Shown: piece by piece, positions 22,590-33,989 of the stretch | How the letters are laid out: each line of letters begins with the position of its first letter | Position numbering within the stretch: the stretch's first letter is position 1 | Assembly: GCA_003255025.1 (NCBI GenBank) | Contig: QANY01013613.1 | Location: forward strand, 62,001 to 126,000 | Direction of reading: 5' to 3' | Length of the DNA stretch: 64,000 bases | Origin: Datisca glomerata | Lineage: Eukaryota; Streptophyta; Magnoliopsida; Cucurbitales; Datiscaceae | Notes under the pieces: model-generated | Database searches by the model: none | Seen by the model: only the letters and a program-made list of their open reading frames with translations | Told to the model about the DNA's origin: nothing | Made by a program: the position numbers and the translations under genes

Positions 22590-23540
22590 TAAAATTCACT
22601 AGCATCATGTAACCATTGCGTAGTTTACACGATGGGTACACTGACGCCGTATAGCCATCATGCAGTCTGCACGATGGGGGTACGGTGACGTCTTATAGCT
22701 ATCGTGTAGACTACAAAACGGCTACATGACGCCAATGTACTCCATCGTGTAGTACAAAATTAACAAATGAAGCATGAAGATGGGTTTTTCAACCAATGAG
22801 AAAGTTGTAAAATCATAAAACAAATGAAACATGAAGAAATAAAAAATGAAGATGAGTTTTGTTAAATATTGCTGCATTAAAATCAAAAGAGTACATAGTG
22901 TACAAAATGTGTACACGAGGCCCATGTACCCATCGTGTAGGCTACATGATGAGTACATAAGGCTCGTGTAGTATTCGTATTGACCTCATTTACACCACAC
23001 TATCATCTGTGTAGTGATCATGTAGAATAAATGAATTTCAAACAACATTCCAGAAAGAAGAAAATAAATAAATATTTCTAGAAAACTCATGAACATGAAA
23101 AACCCATGAAAATTCAAGCTTCTCAGAAAAAAGGAAATACAACTTATACATGTTCCAGAAAGAAGAACTAACAATCATTTTCTGTTGCATGATGAAGAAG
23201 AAGACGAAGAAGAAAATGAATAAGAAGTGGAAAAAATGAAATTTGAAGAAGGAGAAATGAGGTGGGTTGTAGAGATTCGGTCATCTTCTTTAGCAAGAAC
23301 GCAGAAACCGTCTTCTTCGATTCATTCATGTATTGTTTGGGTAAAAACTTATTTTACAAAGAGAGAGAGGAAAAACGCAGAGAAAGAGAGAGTGAGACAA
23401 ATATTTAGATAAAATATAGGGTAAATATATAAATTCATAAATATATTTTGAGCGAAAAATGGATCAGAGATCAAGGTAAGTAAAAATTAGAGAATGAGTC
23501 TAATTTTATAAAATGATTTGTCTAAATATCTAGTTTAACA
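22590..23540 (-). mobile_element. MULE-3: short non-autonomous derivative of the same MULE family
   Basis: The right part (22975-23540) closely follows the right end of MULE-2 (53990-54540), including AACATTCCAGAAAGAAG, AAATAAATAAATATT, a GAAGAAGAAGACGAAGAAG leader and the terminal ATTTTATAAAATGATT block ending near TTTAACAAAAA at 23525-23537. The middle matches MULE-2 51970-52010 and MULE-4 55970-56020. Palindromic CGTGTAG units are at 22600-22760 and 22900-22985. The left terminus is not visible. The sequence starts abruptly beside the GAA tract. Confidence 0.75.
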
Positions 23541-23774
23541 AAAAAAAAAATCATTATTTCAAAAAAGAGAGAAAATTTCGTTGTCAAATGAGAAATGGTG
23601 TACAATTCAAAATAACTTCAAATTTCATGGTAAAATATTAGATTAGCAACAGTTTTTTTCTGGAACAAAGTGTAGCCCTGAGTATTATTTTTTATTGTCA
23701 GTTTCTAAAGTAATTTCTCAAATTAGGGAAGAAAAACCAGTCCCCCTCTCCCCCTACCTCTTAAGCAGCCATCC

Positions 23775-25544
23775 ATGGAGTTCTGGGGTAAGCGTCGTTT
23801 TTCTTTTCGTCCTATCAATTTATCACCCATATATTGAGTTAAGGGTTTGCTCTTTTGCGCTTGTGTGAGTGAAAAACATAGCATAATCTGCTGTTTACTT
23901 TTCTTCTTTTTCCAAAATATTTGTTTTTAGTTTTACTTGTTTTGAGTGCTCAGCCGTTTTTCTCGCTTCCGATTTGTCTTTTATATGAAAACAGATAGTT
24001 TTTCTGTTGCGTTAGGCGTGCGTTTTGCTTATATCTACGTGCGTATTTTGTGGTGCGTGGTTTAGTGCTGGGTTTTCAAGCTCACAATCATATAAAGTTC
24101 CATCTGTCGATAAATTTTTAAATGATTTCTGTGGATTTGATTTAAATGCTTGTGTTTTTTTCGTGTATTGGTTTATGTTAGTTTGACTCTTTTCCTCGGT
24201 TAGTAGAGGGGATACTGTTTTCCGTATCTTGCATCTGTTTAGATTTGGGCTTTCTCTTCTGTAAATTAGTGTTTTCCGTATCTTGCATCTGTTTATCTTT
24301 TGCATCTTTAATGTTGATTTTGTTTATTAAAAAATTTGGTAATCTATATAATGACGCTAAGGGGAGACAAAGAATTTTAATAACTGAGTTCTACACATAT
24401 GAAATGTAACTTTCTGATCTATTGATGTTACTTTTATTTAACTTTTTGTACTGTTATCTCCTTCACTACCTTGGGTTTAGGTACCAATTCGAAGAGCATT
24501 CGTTTACCTCTCCTTAGGGGTCGAGAGCAGCCAGCCCTAGAGGTACCACACTAACAGCGGCATTCCGACCTGATACGGATCCCTACCTCCCACAACCGAC
24601 CCATCATTTCGAAAGCTTATTTACTTGAGGCATAGGCATGGGCACAGGTGGAGACACAAGCAAAGGCAGATCCCGTTAGAACTTAATCATCCCGGAATCC
24701 CTTCCTATTTTAGTTAACATTTACCCATAATCCATTGAAGTAGCACCAGCGGCAAAGGCACAGGTTCCTTCGGCGGCAGGAAAGGCAGTTGACTTCGTTG
24801 ACCCGGATTGAAGCAAAGACGCAATACGCCTTCTTGTTTTCACTGATGTGATTCAATCGTTACTTTGGATAAAGTTTTGGAAAGGGTGATTGTTCCCTTT
24901 CTGTTGTTGCTACTATGTTTTAGTTGTTTTAAACCAACTTGCTTTCACATGTGCAGAGTGATTCTGCTTCAGAGGAGGAGACAGAGAAATTTCCTTTAAA
25001 ATCTACTGAAAATGGTACCTGGATCCCGAGTCTAATTTGTGTCCAATTGTAAGAAATTTTATATTGTCTTTCATCGTTTTGTTGTTCTGATTGTCAGGAA
25101 AACCTGGTCCTGAGGTTTAGGAAGCCATCCCTGCAGCGAAAGCTAATGCTGCTAAGCCTGTATCTTCTGCAATGCCTAAGGTTAAACTTGTTGAACCGAG
25201 CAAAGACGACGACGATGGAGACGAATCTGATGAAGACGATGAATCAGATGAAGATGATTCTGAGGACGAGTTTGATGAGGCACTGTGCTCTTAAATGTTT
25301 TATCAATCTTCTATTATGAGGAACAATTTGCTGCTTTTTCTAATTTTAGAAGAAAATTGGTAAGGGAATTCGTTCCTTTTGTATGTTTGAGTTCTATATG
25401 CTTTCTTAAGCAGTCTCCTAGCCTTTTGTTTATGAATGCTTATGTGTGAATTTGCATTGACTGTGACAGGATGTGCTCGAAGCTGACAGTGATGATGAAG
25501 ATGATGGAAGTGATTTTGATGAGGATGAAGAAACTCCTAATAAG
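23775..25544 (+). pseudogene. HD2-type plant histone deacetylase pseudogene
   Basis: Exon 1 is ATGGAGTTCTGGG (23775-23787, MEFWG) followed by donor GTAAGC, exactly the start of plant HD2 genes. The exons for the nucleoplasmin-like domain are absent. Then come acidic-domain exons at 24957-25014 (SDSASEEETEKFPLKSTENG), 25098-25280 (KPGPEV, TAG, EAIPAAKANAAKP ... DDDDGDESDEDDE) and 25470-25544 (DVLEADSDDEDDGSDFDEDE, then ETPNK), each with fitting splice sites except the third, whose donor reads GC. The in-frame TAG is at 25118-25120. The C-terminal Lys-rich region and zinc finger are missing. HD2 proteins act in nucleolar chromatin silencing. This copy cannot encode one. Introns are kept, so it arose by DNA duplication and not by retroposition. 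Confidence 0.85.
24480..24855. other. Foreign-looking insert in the HD2 pseudogene, possibly organellar DNA
   Basis: This block is distinctly richer in G and C than the introns around it, with repeated GGCAAAGGCA and GGCACAGG-like words and no open frame. It lies where HD2 exons 2 onward should be. Texture resembles plant mitochondrial intergenic DNA. That is an impression from composition, not a match. Confidence 0.35.
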
Positions 25545-26393
25545 GTATTAGATCCCTTTGTCACTTGAAAATTTCATAATTATATATTTTTTCCACTTTG
25601 GTGTTGATTTTTTCTCAATTTAATTTATTTTTTACGTTGGTGGATAGTGTGTAGATTAACTATTAGATGTTAATCTGGCTTAAACTGATCCCAAATTGGC
25701 TAGCATTAGATGCCTTATTGCCTTATATTATTTCTTATTTCGTTTTGTAAATTAGTCATAGTATAAATGCATAATCTTATTTTGAAATAAGGAGTCATAA
25801 AAGACAATTCTCACTTTGTACATAATCCTGCCTATTATCTCTAGGTTTAGATCCTTTTAGTTCTCTTAAACTCTCTAAAATTGACAGGACATAAAAATAT
25901 TCCTTAAATATTCATATAATCGAAAATAGGATTACGATGCTTCGCACGCCTACGAGCTGTGGGTGATGTCACTAAATTGTTGTAGAAATAAACAAACGTT
26001 TTAAACTAATATTTACATATATTTCACATATATATAAAAAAAGCCCCAAAATCAAATAACTCAAATCCTCAAATCCCAATTTCAATTATTATCGATTCTT
26101 GGCAACTCCGCATGTTAGGAACTGATTCTAACATGGACACAGGAGATGTATATTAAATATTACGCATATTGAAAACTGCAGCTCATATACTCATGAAACT
26201 ACTACATTCTTTCAAAATATATTCACACCATGTTGAAAAGTTTTCTAGTTGCAATTTTAAAAATTAGGAGGCAATTTGCATTTTGCCCATTTAAAAATCC
26301 AAGGCTCCGTATGTGTGCTCCTTGTGGTGTAAAATCTTCAAGGACTCATTTTCCCGGAAAACCCTCTGAAACTAAACCAACTTTTCAATTTCA
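25545..26393. other. Intergenic, AT-rich
   Basis: No supported feature between the last HD2 exon and the F-box gene start. A TA/CA-rich stretch lies at 26010-26050. Confidence 0.5.
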
Positions 26394-28772
26394 ATGGAGT
26401 CTTCCTCGGACCAGAATCTTGCAGAGGAAGTGAGGAACTGGCTGGAACTGCCTCGAGACGTGATGTCGATGATCTTATTGAAGCTCGGGGCCATCGAAAT
26501 CCTTACAAGCGCTTAGTATGTGTGCTCCTTGTGGTGTAATATCTGCAAGGACCCTGCAATGTGGCGTGTCATCAACATGCACAATCTGGGGGATCGCTGG
26601 GCCATGAAATACAATTTGGAGACAATGTGCAAGCATGCCATAGACCGTAGTTGTGGTGAATTTGTAGACATTAACATCGAATACTTTGGGACAGATGAAT
26701 TGCTCCAATATATCACTAATAGGTATTTCTGCATCTTCAATTGTTATATTTTGGATTGCTTTTGAAGTTCAAACTTTTTAAAGTGCGGTGCTCTAGAAAT
26801 TTATTATTTATATCTGCCATCATGATCTTGGTTGTTTTATTACTTTTTTCCTTACTCTATGTGGATCAGTGATCACTTCTGAAGTTGTTTTCATTTCTTT
26901 TTTGGGTTAAATTACGCTAACACTTCATGACTTTTTAGTCATATACTAAATAGCACCCACATTACACTAATACTCCAAGATGTTTTTACTTCATGATGTT
27001 TTTACAGGAACCCCGTACCTTCACTTCTGTCAAAAAACTAGACGGAATGGAGATCACTTGCATCCATGTGGTCTCATAAGAGGGCAAATAGGTATTTCAA
27101 TGCCCAACCCGTTCACTTAACTCCTTTCTCACCTACCTCCACTCTGATGCCTTCCAACGCCCACCTTCGGACAAACCTAAACTGGGAAGCCATGGAATTC
27201 GCTCTTCTCTGCAATTTCTTGTTCACCAATTGGAAAATTGCCCAATTAACTTTATCCTCAATTATCCTCAAAATCAATTCCCCTCAAGCTGAAAGATCGC
27301 TTATCTATGCCCTAAAAATTGCAGTCCATCACATCCATCGGCAAGACGCAATCGGTGATTTCAGTCATTTTTCGGCAGCGATTTCGGTCATTTTTCGGTG
27401 GCCATATCAGTGAGCTTGGCTCGATCCCTGAGTTTTTTCTCTCTCTGCTTCCTAATTGGCAGAGCTCTCAGCTATCTATTCATTTCTAGAGAGAGAGATG
27501 AGAGAGAGAGTACCATTTGATGAGGCAGAAACGAATTTTCTCAAGGAGCTGTTAGGGGCTTTGAAAATGAATAAACCAGCCATTTCTTTGAATCAACTAA
27601 CTCTCCTTCATATATCAATTTGTAAAATTCAAGTACTAAATCATGGGAAAATTTGAAAAGAGTGAGAAGTAAAGATAAGCTTAGAAATTAGAATCTGAGA
27701 TATAGAAAAAAAATTGATCTAACGAAAGATGTTTCTGCCCCAAAACAGAGATGTTTTTGCAGTTCAATTGCCATTTGTGGATGTCCTGAGGATTTTGGGT
27801 TTGTTTTCTTGTTTCAGTTTGTGTTGCTTTATGATAAAAGTGTTTTGCAGTGCTGATTTGTTTGATAGTAAAAAAAATCTTGATTGGTAGTTTGAATCTG
27901 ACGTTTCAAAAATGGGAGATTAAGGTGTGTGAGTATCATTGGTTGGTGGAAAAATGGGTGACCTCAAAGATTGGGGAAGAAGATGAAAAATTGAAAATGG
28001 TTTAGGTGAATTTGGTTAAGGCATGTGACTGGCATTTCTGTAATACGTTAGATGAAAAGAATATACCAAAACTATGAAAACGATGTGCAAATTTTTAGGG
28101 GTGGTGAATTACCTCATTTACCCTCATACGAGACTATGTGGGTGTCATATCTTCTGCATACTAATATTAATTAGGGTAGTAATAGTTTCTGAATAGTTGA
28201 ATTCATATATATGGCTCTCTCTTCCGCATACTAATATTGTTTAAATTTTCTTATTTTGCAACAGTACTAGTAAACTCAAACGGCTTCGGCCTTTTTGTTG
28301 CTATAGCATTATGGATGAGGGATTGAGTGAAAAACTTCCATTTCTGGAGGAGGTTGAACTTTCATACTGCTCATTTTCGGAAGAAGCCCTGGAAGCTTTA
28401 GGACGCTTTTGCCTTCTTTTCAAATCATTTAAACTTAACGAAGAACTAGGTTATAAAAATATCTGTATAGAGTATGACGAGGAGGCGATTGTGATTGCTG
28501 AAAATATGCATGGATTACGTCACCCACAAATATTTGGGAATACGCTAAGTAATGTTGGGTTGAAAGCCATTCTTGGGAGTTGTCGTCACTTGGAATCACT
28601 TGATATACGCCAGTGTTACAATGTTAAATTGGGTGGAAATATGAGAAGAGAATGTTGTCAACATATAAAGAATCTACGGTTACCTTATGATCCCATTGAT
28701 GACCATAAATTTTATGCTGAAGTTGCAGAGGAAGGTGACTACGATTATGGGTCATTTGATGAAGAAGACTAA
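26394..28772 (+). pseudogene. F-box/LRR protein (SKIP19 / FBL23-like) with one in-frame stop
   Basis: Exon 1 is 26394-26722 and exon 2 is 28265-28772, joined at AG|GT and AG sites in phase 2. Total 837 nt or 278 residues, the normal family length. Residues 16-34 give the F-box start (NWLELPRDVMSMILLKLGAI). LRR-like units follow (KLKRLRPFCC ... DEGLSEKLPFLEEVELSYC, then SNVGLKAILGSC ... LESLDIRQC) and an acidic tail (GSFDEED). The only lesion is TAG at 26514-26516 (codon 41), where the family has Gln (LTSAQ...). Just after it, the conserved Arg of SLWRNIC is Cys. Known role: substrate adaptor of SCF ubiquitin ligases. A start at a later ATG would lose the F-box. Either a young pseudogene or a sequencing/allelic difference. 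Confidence 0.85.
26900..28150. mobile_element. Possible transposon insertion in the F-box gene intron
   Basis: The 1542-bp intron (26723-28264) holds an unrelated block whose ends are loosely inverted: GGGTTAAATTACGCTAACAC at 26905 and, read on the minus strand from about 28130, GGGTAAATGAGGTAATTCAC. Both run into CACCC-type and CTAAAA words. Open frames inside (27066-27656) have no recognised domain. No target duplication was established. Confidence 0.35.
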
Positions 28773-30210
28773 CCCTTCTGGATCCCTAAACCCTTAACTG
28801 TTTTTTTAAGCTTATGATCATTTTCCTTTTGACAATTGCTATAAGCAATCAATAGATTGATTATCTTTGGCAATTAGGTGGGTGCTTATCTAGTTCTGCC
28901 ATGGTTTGTAGTTAGTTTTGTGTAGTTGGCTACCTACTTATTTTGGATTGAACTCCGCAGAATCTGTATGTACCCAGTCATGGCTGTGTGGTTGCTTAGA
29001 AAAGGAGATGATGATGAATCGATATTGATTTTTTTCAACTGTTATCTAGTTGTTGCTGTCGATCTGTTAAGTTAAATTGGGATGAGAGTTTCTAGTTTCC
29101 ATCTCTTACCCAATGTGTGGTTTTTGTAAGTAAATTGGAAGGAAAGAAGGCTAAGAAATTGCTCTTAAAAGGTTAAAGGGAAAGCTTTTTATTTCCGTTT
29201 AGGATAGTATTTCTCTAATTCTTTTCATTAAGTCTTCTATACATTGAAATTATTTTTTATTCAAAAAGAGTTTTTCCATTAATAATGTGAAAAAATGAAC
29301 TTCATTCAATATTTTTGGTGAAATCCCCTTTACCATATTAAAGCTCAATATTCATTTGCGATAGAATAGGTATCTAAAAAACAAAGGAACAGAAAACTTA
29401 TTATTTATTAACATTTTGATGAATCAATGAATGCTTGTTATAAAAAAAAATGATTCATATTTGTTACTTTTTATAAATGATTCGATGACCGTAAGAGTCA
29501 TGATGTTTGTTATAAGAATGAATCCAATCATGATGTTTATTATAAGAATGAATAGTTAATATGATTCGTGTGTAATTGATGTGATTTTCAAATAATATAT
29601 TAAAAGGTGGTTTATGAGAAATTTTTGATTTCCTGTAATACGCTTGCATGTTAAAGCTTTTATTTTCATACATTTTTTTAGCTCATTTGTTGCTTTTCAC
29701 ATTTCTCTATGTTGCTTACAATATGAATATATTTCAAATCACACAAAATAAATTGATATGGATATATGACCATATGAGATTATTAAGAGAAAATGTTAAT
29801 AAAAGCAATCATTGTATACCACATATATATCTAGTTATATTAAACCTGGTAAAAGAAATTAACTTGAATTATATATATATAGCAACATTTTTGCAACAAC
29901 TTTCAAGGCATATATTTATCAAATCAATTAACGTTATAAATGAAACTTCAAAACTTTGCTTCCACGTATTTAAAAATAAAATATTAATTATAGAAGGAAT
30001 AAACCCTGGAAATTTCCAAAAAAAAAACACGATATTACATATACATTAAATTACACGGAGTATTATTTAGTTGTCATCTATAAAAAAGGAGCTCTAGATA
30101 TTTTTTTTTATCAAAATCATCCAAATTTACGTACATTATAATTGACCAACTCCTCAATTTATTTACTACGACAGCATCAATAAATAAATAATATTTTAGG
30201 GGCCATGGGA
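28773..30210. other. Intergenic; 3-prime flank of the F-box gene and AT-rich DNA
   Basis: No supported gene. An imperfect tandem repeat (ATCATGATGTTTRTTATAAG) lies at 29495-29555. An AT-rich open frame at 29648-30049 has no coding signature. Confidence 0.5.
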
Positions 30211-30447
30211 TCATGGTTTAGTACCACGGCATCGATGGCTTTCGGAGCAGCCGCGTTGGTAAGGGTTAGCAGGGATATGAGGCTTGTTTTGATCTTGTTC
30301 ACAACCTGGGAAAGGACCTCCTGGTCTGTTGCATGGATTAGTGAAAATTATATTTGTCTGTGCATTCACGGCCATCTCATTGTGGTTGAATATCATCAAT
30401 ATGCCAATTATGACCACTAAACACAAACCCCATGACCACTTCGTCAT
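30211..30447 (-). CDS. RALF-like secreted peptide
   Basis: Single exon from ATG 30447 to TGA 30211-30213, 78 residues. The frame is open a little further upstream, but only through a TTG, so this ATG is the start. Residues 1-30 (MTKWSWGLCLVVIIGILMIF ... AVNAQ) form a signal peptide. The mature part has four cysteines in the RALF pattern: NPCNRPGGPFPGC and, at the C-terminus, ANPYQRGCSESHRCRG. The YISY motif and dibasic processing site of the larger RALFs are absent, as in the short divergent RALF subgroup. Known of the family: apoplastic ligands of FERONIA-type (CrRLK1L) receptors and LRX proteins, often in pollen or root. The frame is intact, and the call is confident for family, not for expression. 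Confidence 0.88.
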   Translation of the reverse strand: MTKWSWGLCLVVIIGILMIFNHNEMAVNAQTNIIFTNPCNRPGGPFPGCEQDQNKPHIPANPYQRGCSESHRCRGTKP

Positions 30448-30531
30448 TTTTCTACCAATATTAAATTTATACAACTTCTTCTCTTTCCTTTTTGATTATT
30501 TCAAATGGAAAGGAATGGAATTGTGACCATT

Positions 30532-30538
30532 TTTATAA
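30532..30538 (-). promoter_or_regulatory. TATA box of the RALF-like gene
   Basis: Minus-strand TTATAAA lies 85 bp upstream of the ATG, which would give a 5-prime leader of about 55 bases. Confidence 0.5.
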
Positions 30539-30539
30539 A

Positions 30540-31750
30540 GGGAAGGTTTGGTTTTATGGCCATTAAAAAGTTGGTTGGCAACTATTGGTTTGTATTAGAA
30601 GCTTATTATGGACTTGTGGTTAATAACGGGGTGAAGATTCCTTATGTGTAGATTTAGAGGTCAGGTACAACTATATTTGTTTAAAAAAAAGAACAATACT
30701 TGAAAATGATATTTAATATTAGTGGGATCTAGTAAAAATAAATTAAATTAATTATAGTATTCCGACAAAATACTTAGTTATCCCACTTTCCTTCACTCAT
30801 ATTTTTTTTACGACAAGCTAACAAAGCATATATTAAAGTCCCAATATATGCTTTGGTCATAAAATGCTTAAGAAAGTTAATAAACATAAATATTAAATTA
30901 TTTAATAAAATAAAACCTATTTTTATTATTTATGTCTATATATCATATTATAAATAAAATAATTAATCATAGACATATAATGAATTATTATGTTTGTCTA
31001 GAGTAGTCATTAAATTAGAATTCACTCTAATTTGCATGCAATATTACTTTGCAATCTTTTACGGCAATTGAATTGTAGTAGAAAATGAGAACAATCCTAA
31101 TTTATAAGGTAATTGTAATTCTAATATCAAATAAAATTACTCACACCCTCATATGAAAAAAATGTTAATGTCACTTCTTTAAGGAATTCTTCTCCCAGTC
31201 GCTGTAAATGGTGAGCCACGTCGTAAATAGTAACATGTCAGAAGAAACACGTGGCGTCTAAAGACAAATACATGTGGCACTTACGTGGAATTAACATTTA
31301 TCAGTGCGTGATAATGACAAAGTAACGTCTGTAAAAGGTGCACCTGTTTTATAAGGGTGTCGATCTTATTATATAAAATTAAGTATTAAATATTTTACTA
31401 CGTCTTCGAGTTTAGTGACAAAGATTCGAAAGTCTTTTCTTGCCTGAGAACAATTTGGGGGTTGTGATCTTGTAGGATTAGGGCAAGGTTCGCTACATCG
31501 AGATGGGAAGATCTTCTTGAAGGATGTAGCCGTCTTACGAGTCTTGGAAGTACCTCTTTTATGCCGCACCGAGAGAACCCCGGGCGCGGCTCCCCATGCC
31601 ACTCCGGGGGGAACCCCGAGGGTGACTCTCTCATGCCGCCACGCGGCCTCCCACGCCGCCACGGGGGGACTCCCGGGCGCGACCTCCTATGTTACGTCAT
31701 TTTATGGATATGACACATTTTAAGCATGATGTCACATTTTTAGTGTGTGA
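30540..31750. other. Intergenic DNA with a GC-rich stretch near its end
   Basis: No supported gene. 31555-31690 is strongly GC-rich, with partly repeated GCCNCCACGCGGCCTCCC- and GGGGGGAACCCC-like words, unlike the AT-rich surroundings. It may be leader or LTR sequence of the gypsy element that follows. Confidence 0.45.
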
Positions 31751-31764
31751 TCACGTTTTAAGCA

Positions 31765-31875
31765 CGCGACCCCTGTTGGTGTCAGTTTATGTCTGGACAC
31801 GCGACCCTTGTTGGTGTCACTCTCTGTCTGGACACACAACTCTTGTTGGTATCAGTTTCTGTCTAGACACGCGAT
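31765..31875 (+). repeat. Three tandem copies of a 35-bp unit
   Basis: The unit reads about GACACGCGACCCTTGTTGG followed by TGTCAGTTTCTGTCTG. Three imperfect copies stand immediately upstream of the gag remnant, consistent with the leader or LTR region of the gypsy element. Confidence 0.75.
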
Positions 31876-31885
31876 TTGCATGTGA

Positions 31886-32734
31886 GTGACCCACACTCGA
31901 CCCCATCTATATAAAGGGGTCCCTAGCACCATTATGGAAAAAAACAATTTCTCACGGATCCCGAGGTCTAACATGGAGAATCTAATGACTTTTTTCAGGT
32001 GGTTCAAGGACAAGGCGCTCGACTATCGTGAGGAATGGAAAGAGGAGGCGCTCGTGAAGATGTGCATCTGCGGGATGCTTAAGGAGTGGAGTACATGGCA
32101 CATTTGCAGAACTTGGACATTACTACATTCTCTCGTCTCAACGTTGCTGCTCAACGCACCAACACTTCAGTGCCCAAGCTGAAGGCCACAGAACAAGGAG
32201 AGCGTGAGGGGCGTGCATGGAAACCCGTGAGATACACACCCTAAGTAGCAATGGTGCAACCTCAGAAGCGGGTGCTAAACGAAACAAAAGTAAGAGGGAT
32301 GCTCCGCCACCTTTTCCCTGTCTCATAGATAAAGTAGAGGCATTGTTGGACGTCTGGGTCAAGGATAAAGTCGTAAGAGGCCCAGGGTGGATAGGTTGCC
32401 CATGAGAGAAGAAAGAGAGTCGACTCGTTACTGTAGCTTCCACAGGGACACCTCTCGTGCAACAAGGGACTGCAGGACTTTGAGGAAGATTTTCCACGAT
32501 AAACTCAAGAAGGGGGAAATCATTACAGAAGATACGGATGCCATGGTGAACCAACCTTTCCCCCTGCATGCTAACGTGAATATGATCAGTATGATAGGAG
32601 GTCCTTCTTCATCACGAGGAACCGTGGTGGATGAGGAGGAAAAAGATGAAAGTGTGCACATGGAGACATATGCCGCCTTTATAGAATCATTGCTGCGAAC
32701 GAGAGTTTGCAAAAACTTTTTTGACACGTTGTAA
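31886..32734 (+). pseudogene. gypsy gag remnant
   Basis: First piece: NLMTFFRWFKDKALDYREEW, then EALVKMCICGML, the core of the gag (retrotrans_gag) domain, after which the frame shifts (HLQNLDITTFSRLNVAAQRT in another frame at about 32098-32160) and reaches stops. Second piece (32387-32734): STRYCSFHRDTSRATRDCRT, the knuckle-like motif at the gag C-terminus of Tat-type elements. At least two frameshifts and several stops. Confidence 0.8.
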
Positions 32735-32758
32735 ATGGACCAGAAGGCACGACGCTAA

Positions 32759-33310
32759 GTGACACAGACGATGGTGGATGTCTCTGAGCAAAGTAAGGCC
32801 AAAGCACAATGTTACTTTTCTCAGTCGCCTGTAGGAAGGATAAGAAGGAATGAAGAAGGTGTCATCACTTTTACCAATGCAGACCACATGGTTAGGAGAG
32901 TTGGGCACAATCATCCGCTGTATGTCGAGGCATTGGTCAATGAGATGCAAGTTAGGAGGGCCCTCATTGATAATGGGTCCAAGATTAATGTAATATCACT
33001 CGCCACCTTTTGGGCTGCAAATATACTTAAAAGAAGACTGATTAGACAGCGGATTATAATTACGGGCTTCTAATCTTTGCCCGTTAGACCGTTGGGGTAT
33101 GTGAATGTTGAGGTACATGTGGGATTGATCCGCACTACGAACTGTTTACATGTCATCAAATCTGAGACCACCTATCACATTTTTTTGGGAAGGCCTTGGA
33201 TCCATGATCATGACTGTGTCCCTTCTAAATTACACCAATGCGTCGAGTCTAGGTGGAAGGGGAAGGATATCACCATTGTAGCCACGAAATTGCCATTTGA
33301 CGAGACATAG
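32759..33310 (+). pseudogene. gypsy aspartic protease remnant
   Basis: The active-site region reads RRALIDNGSKINVIS (about 32950-32995), the D-N-G-S form usual in this plant lineage. It is followed, after a TAA at 33071-33073, by PLGYVNVEVHVGLI and YHIFLGRPWIHDHDCVPS, the C-terminal half of the retropepsin fold. The stop between the halves disables it. Confidence 0.82.
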
Positions 33311-33989
33311 GCTTATCTTGTAGAAGCCACACTATTTGACGAGATTGCTTCCGCTGGAACAGCAGCCCCGAGAAGGATCATGGCTGTCACTTTGCCAAAG
33401 TGCGAAGACAAATGAGGCAAGGCTAAGGTGACAGGGGGCAGTGAAGTAGTCACCCGGGTGACGTTGCTGAACGGTAAAAGAGAGTACAGATTGTGATGGC
33501 GCGCGGGATCAGGGGAACACCCTGATCCCCCCGACAACATGACAAGGGAAATAATGTCAGATGAGGCATTTGTGAAGTAGTAAAGGCTGGCCAATGGGAC
33601 CTACATGATGAACTGTGAAATACTGGAAGAACCTCTGAAACCAACACCATCGTCGTCGCAGGAGGAGTTAGAGGAAGTCTTCCTCGATGGGGAGGCAGAA
33701 CAGAGACCCGCTTTCCTGTCGAAGGGCATGTCTGTAGATCAAAGGGATATCCTACTGACCCTACTTCAGGAATTCCAGGACATTTTTGCGTGGTCATACA
33801 CAGAAATGTCGGGGCTGGATCCCACCCTGGTGACACATAAGTTGGGGGTTTCCACAACATGCAACCCCGTCAAGCAGCCACCTCGACACTTTCGACCCGA
33901 AGTAGAGTTGCAAATAAAGTCTTAGATTATTAAGCTTATGGAGGCCAAGTTCATAAGGCCGATAGAGCACTCCACTTGGCTAGCCGAAC

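Noticed and set aside
27066..27656. Open frames in the F-box gene intron
   Set aside because: No recognisable domain, and the region looks like an inserted non-coding element.
29648..30049. 133-codon open frame with a hydrophobic N-terminus
   Set aside because: Extremely AT-rich, no known domain, no promoter, codon use like random AT-rich DNA.
30448..30474. Nine extra codons at the start of the RALF-like frame
   Set aside because: The upstream start would be TTG. The first ATG (30447) directly precedes a good signal peptide.
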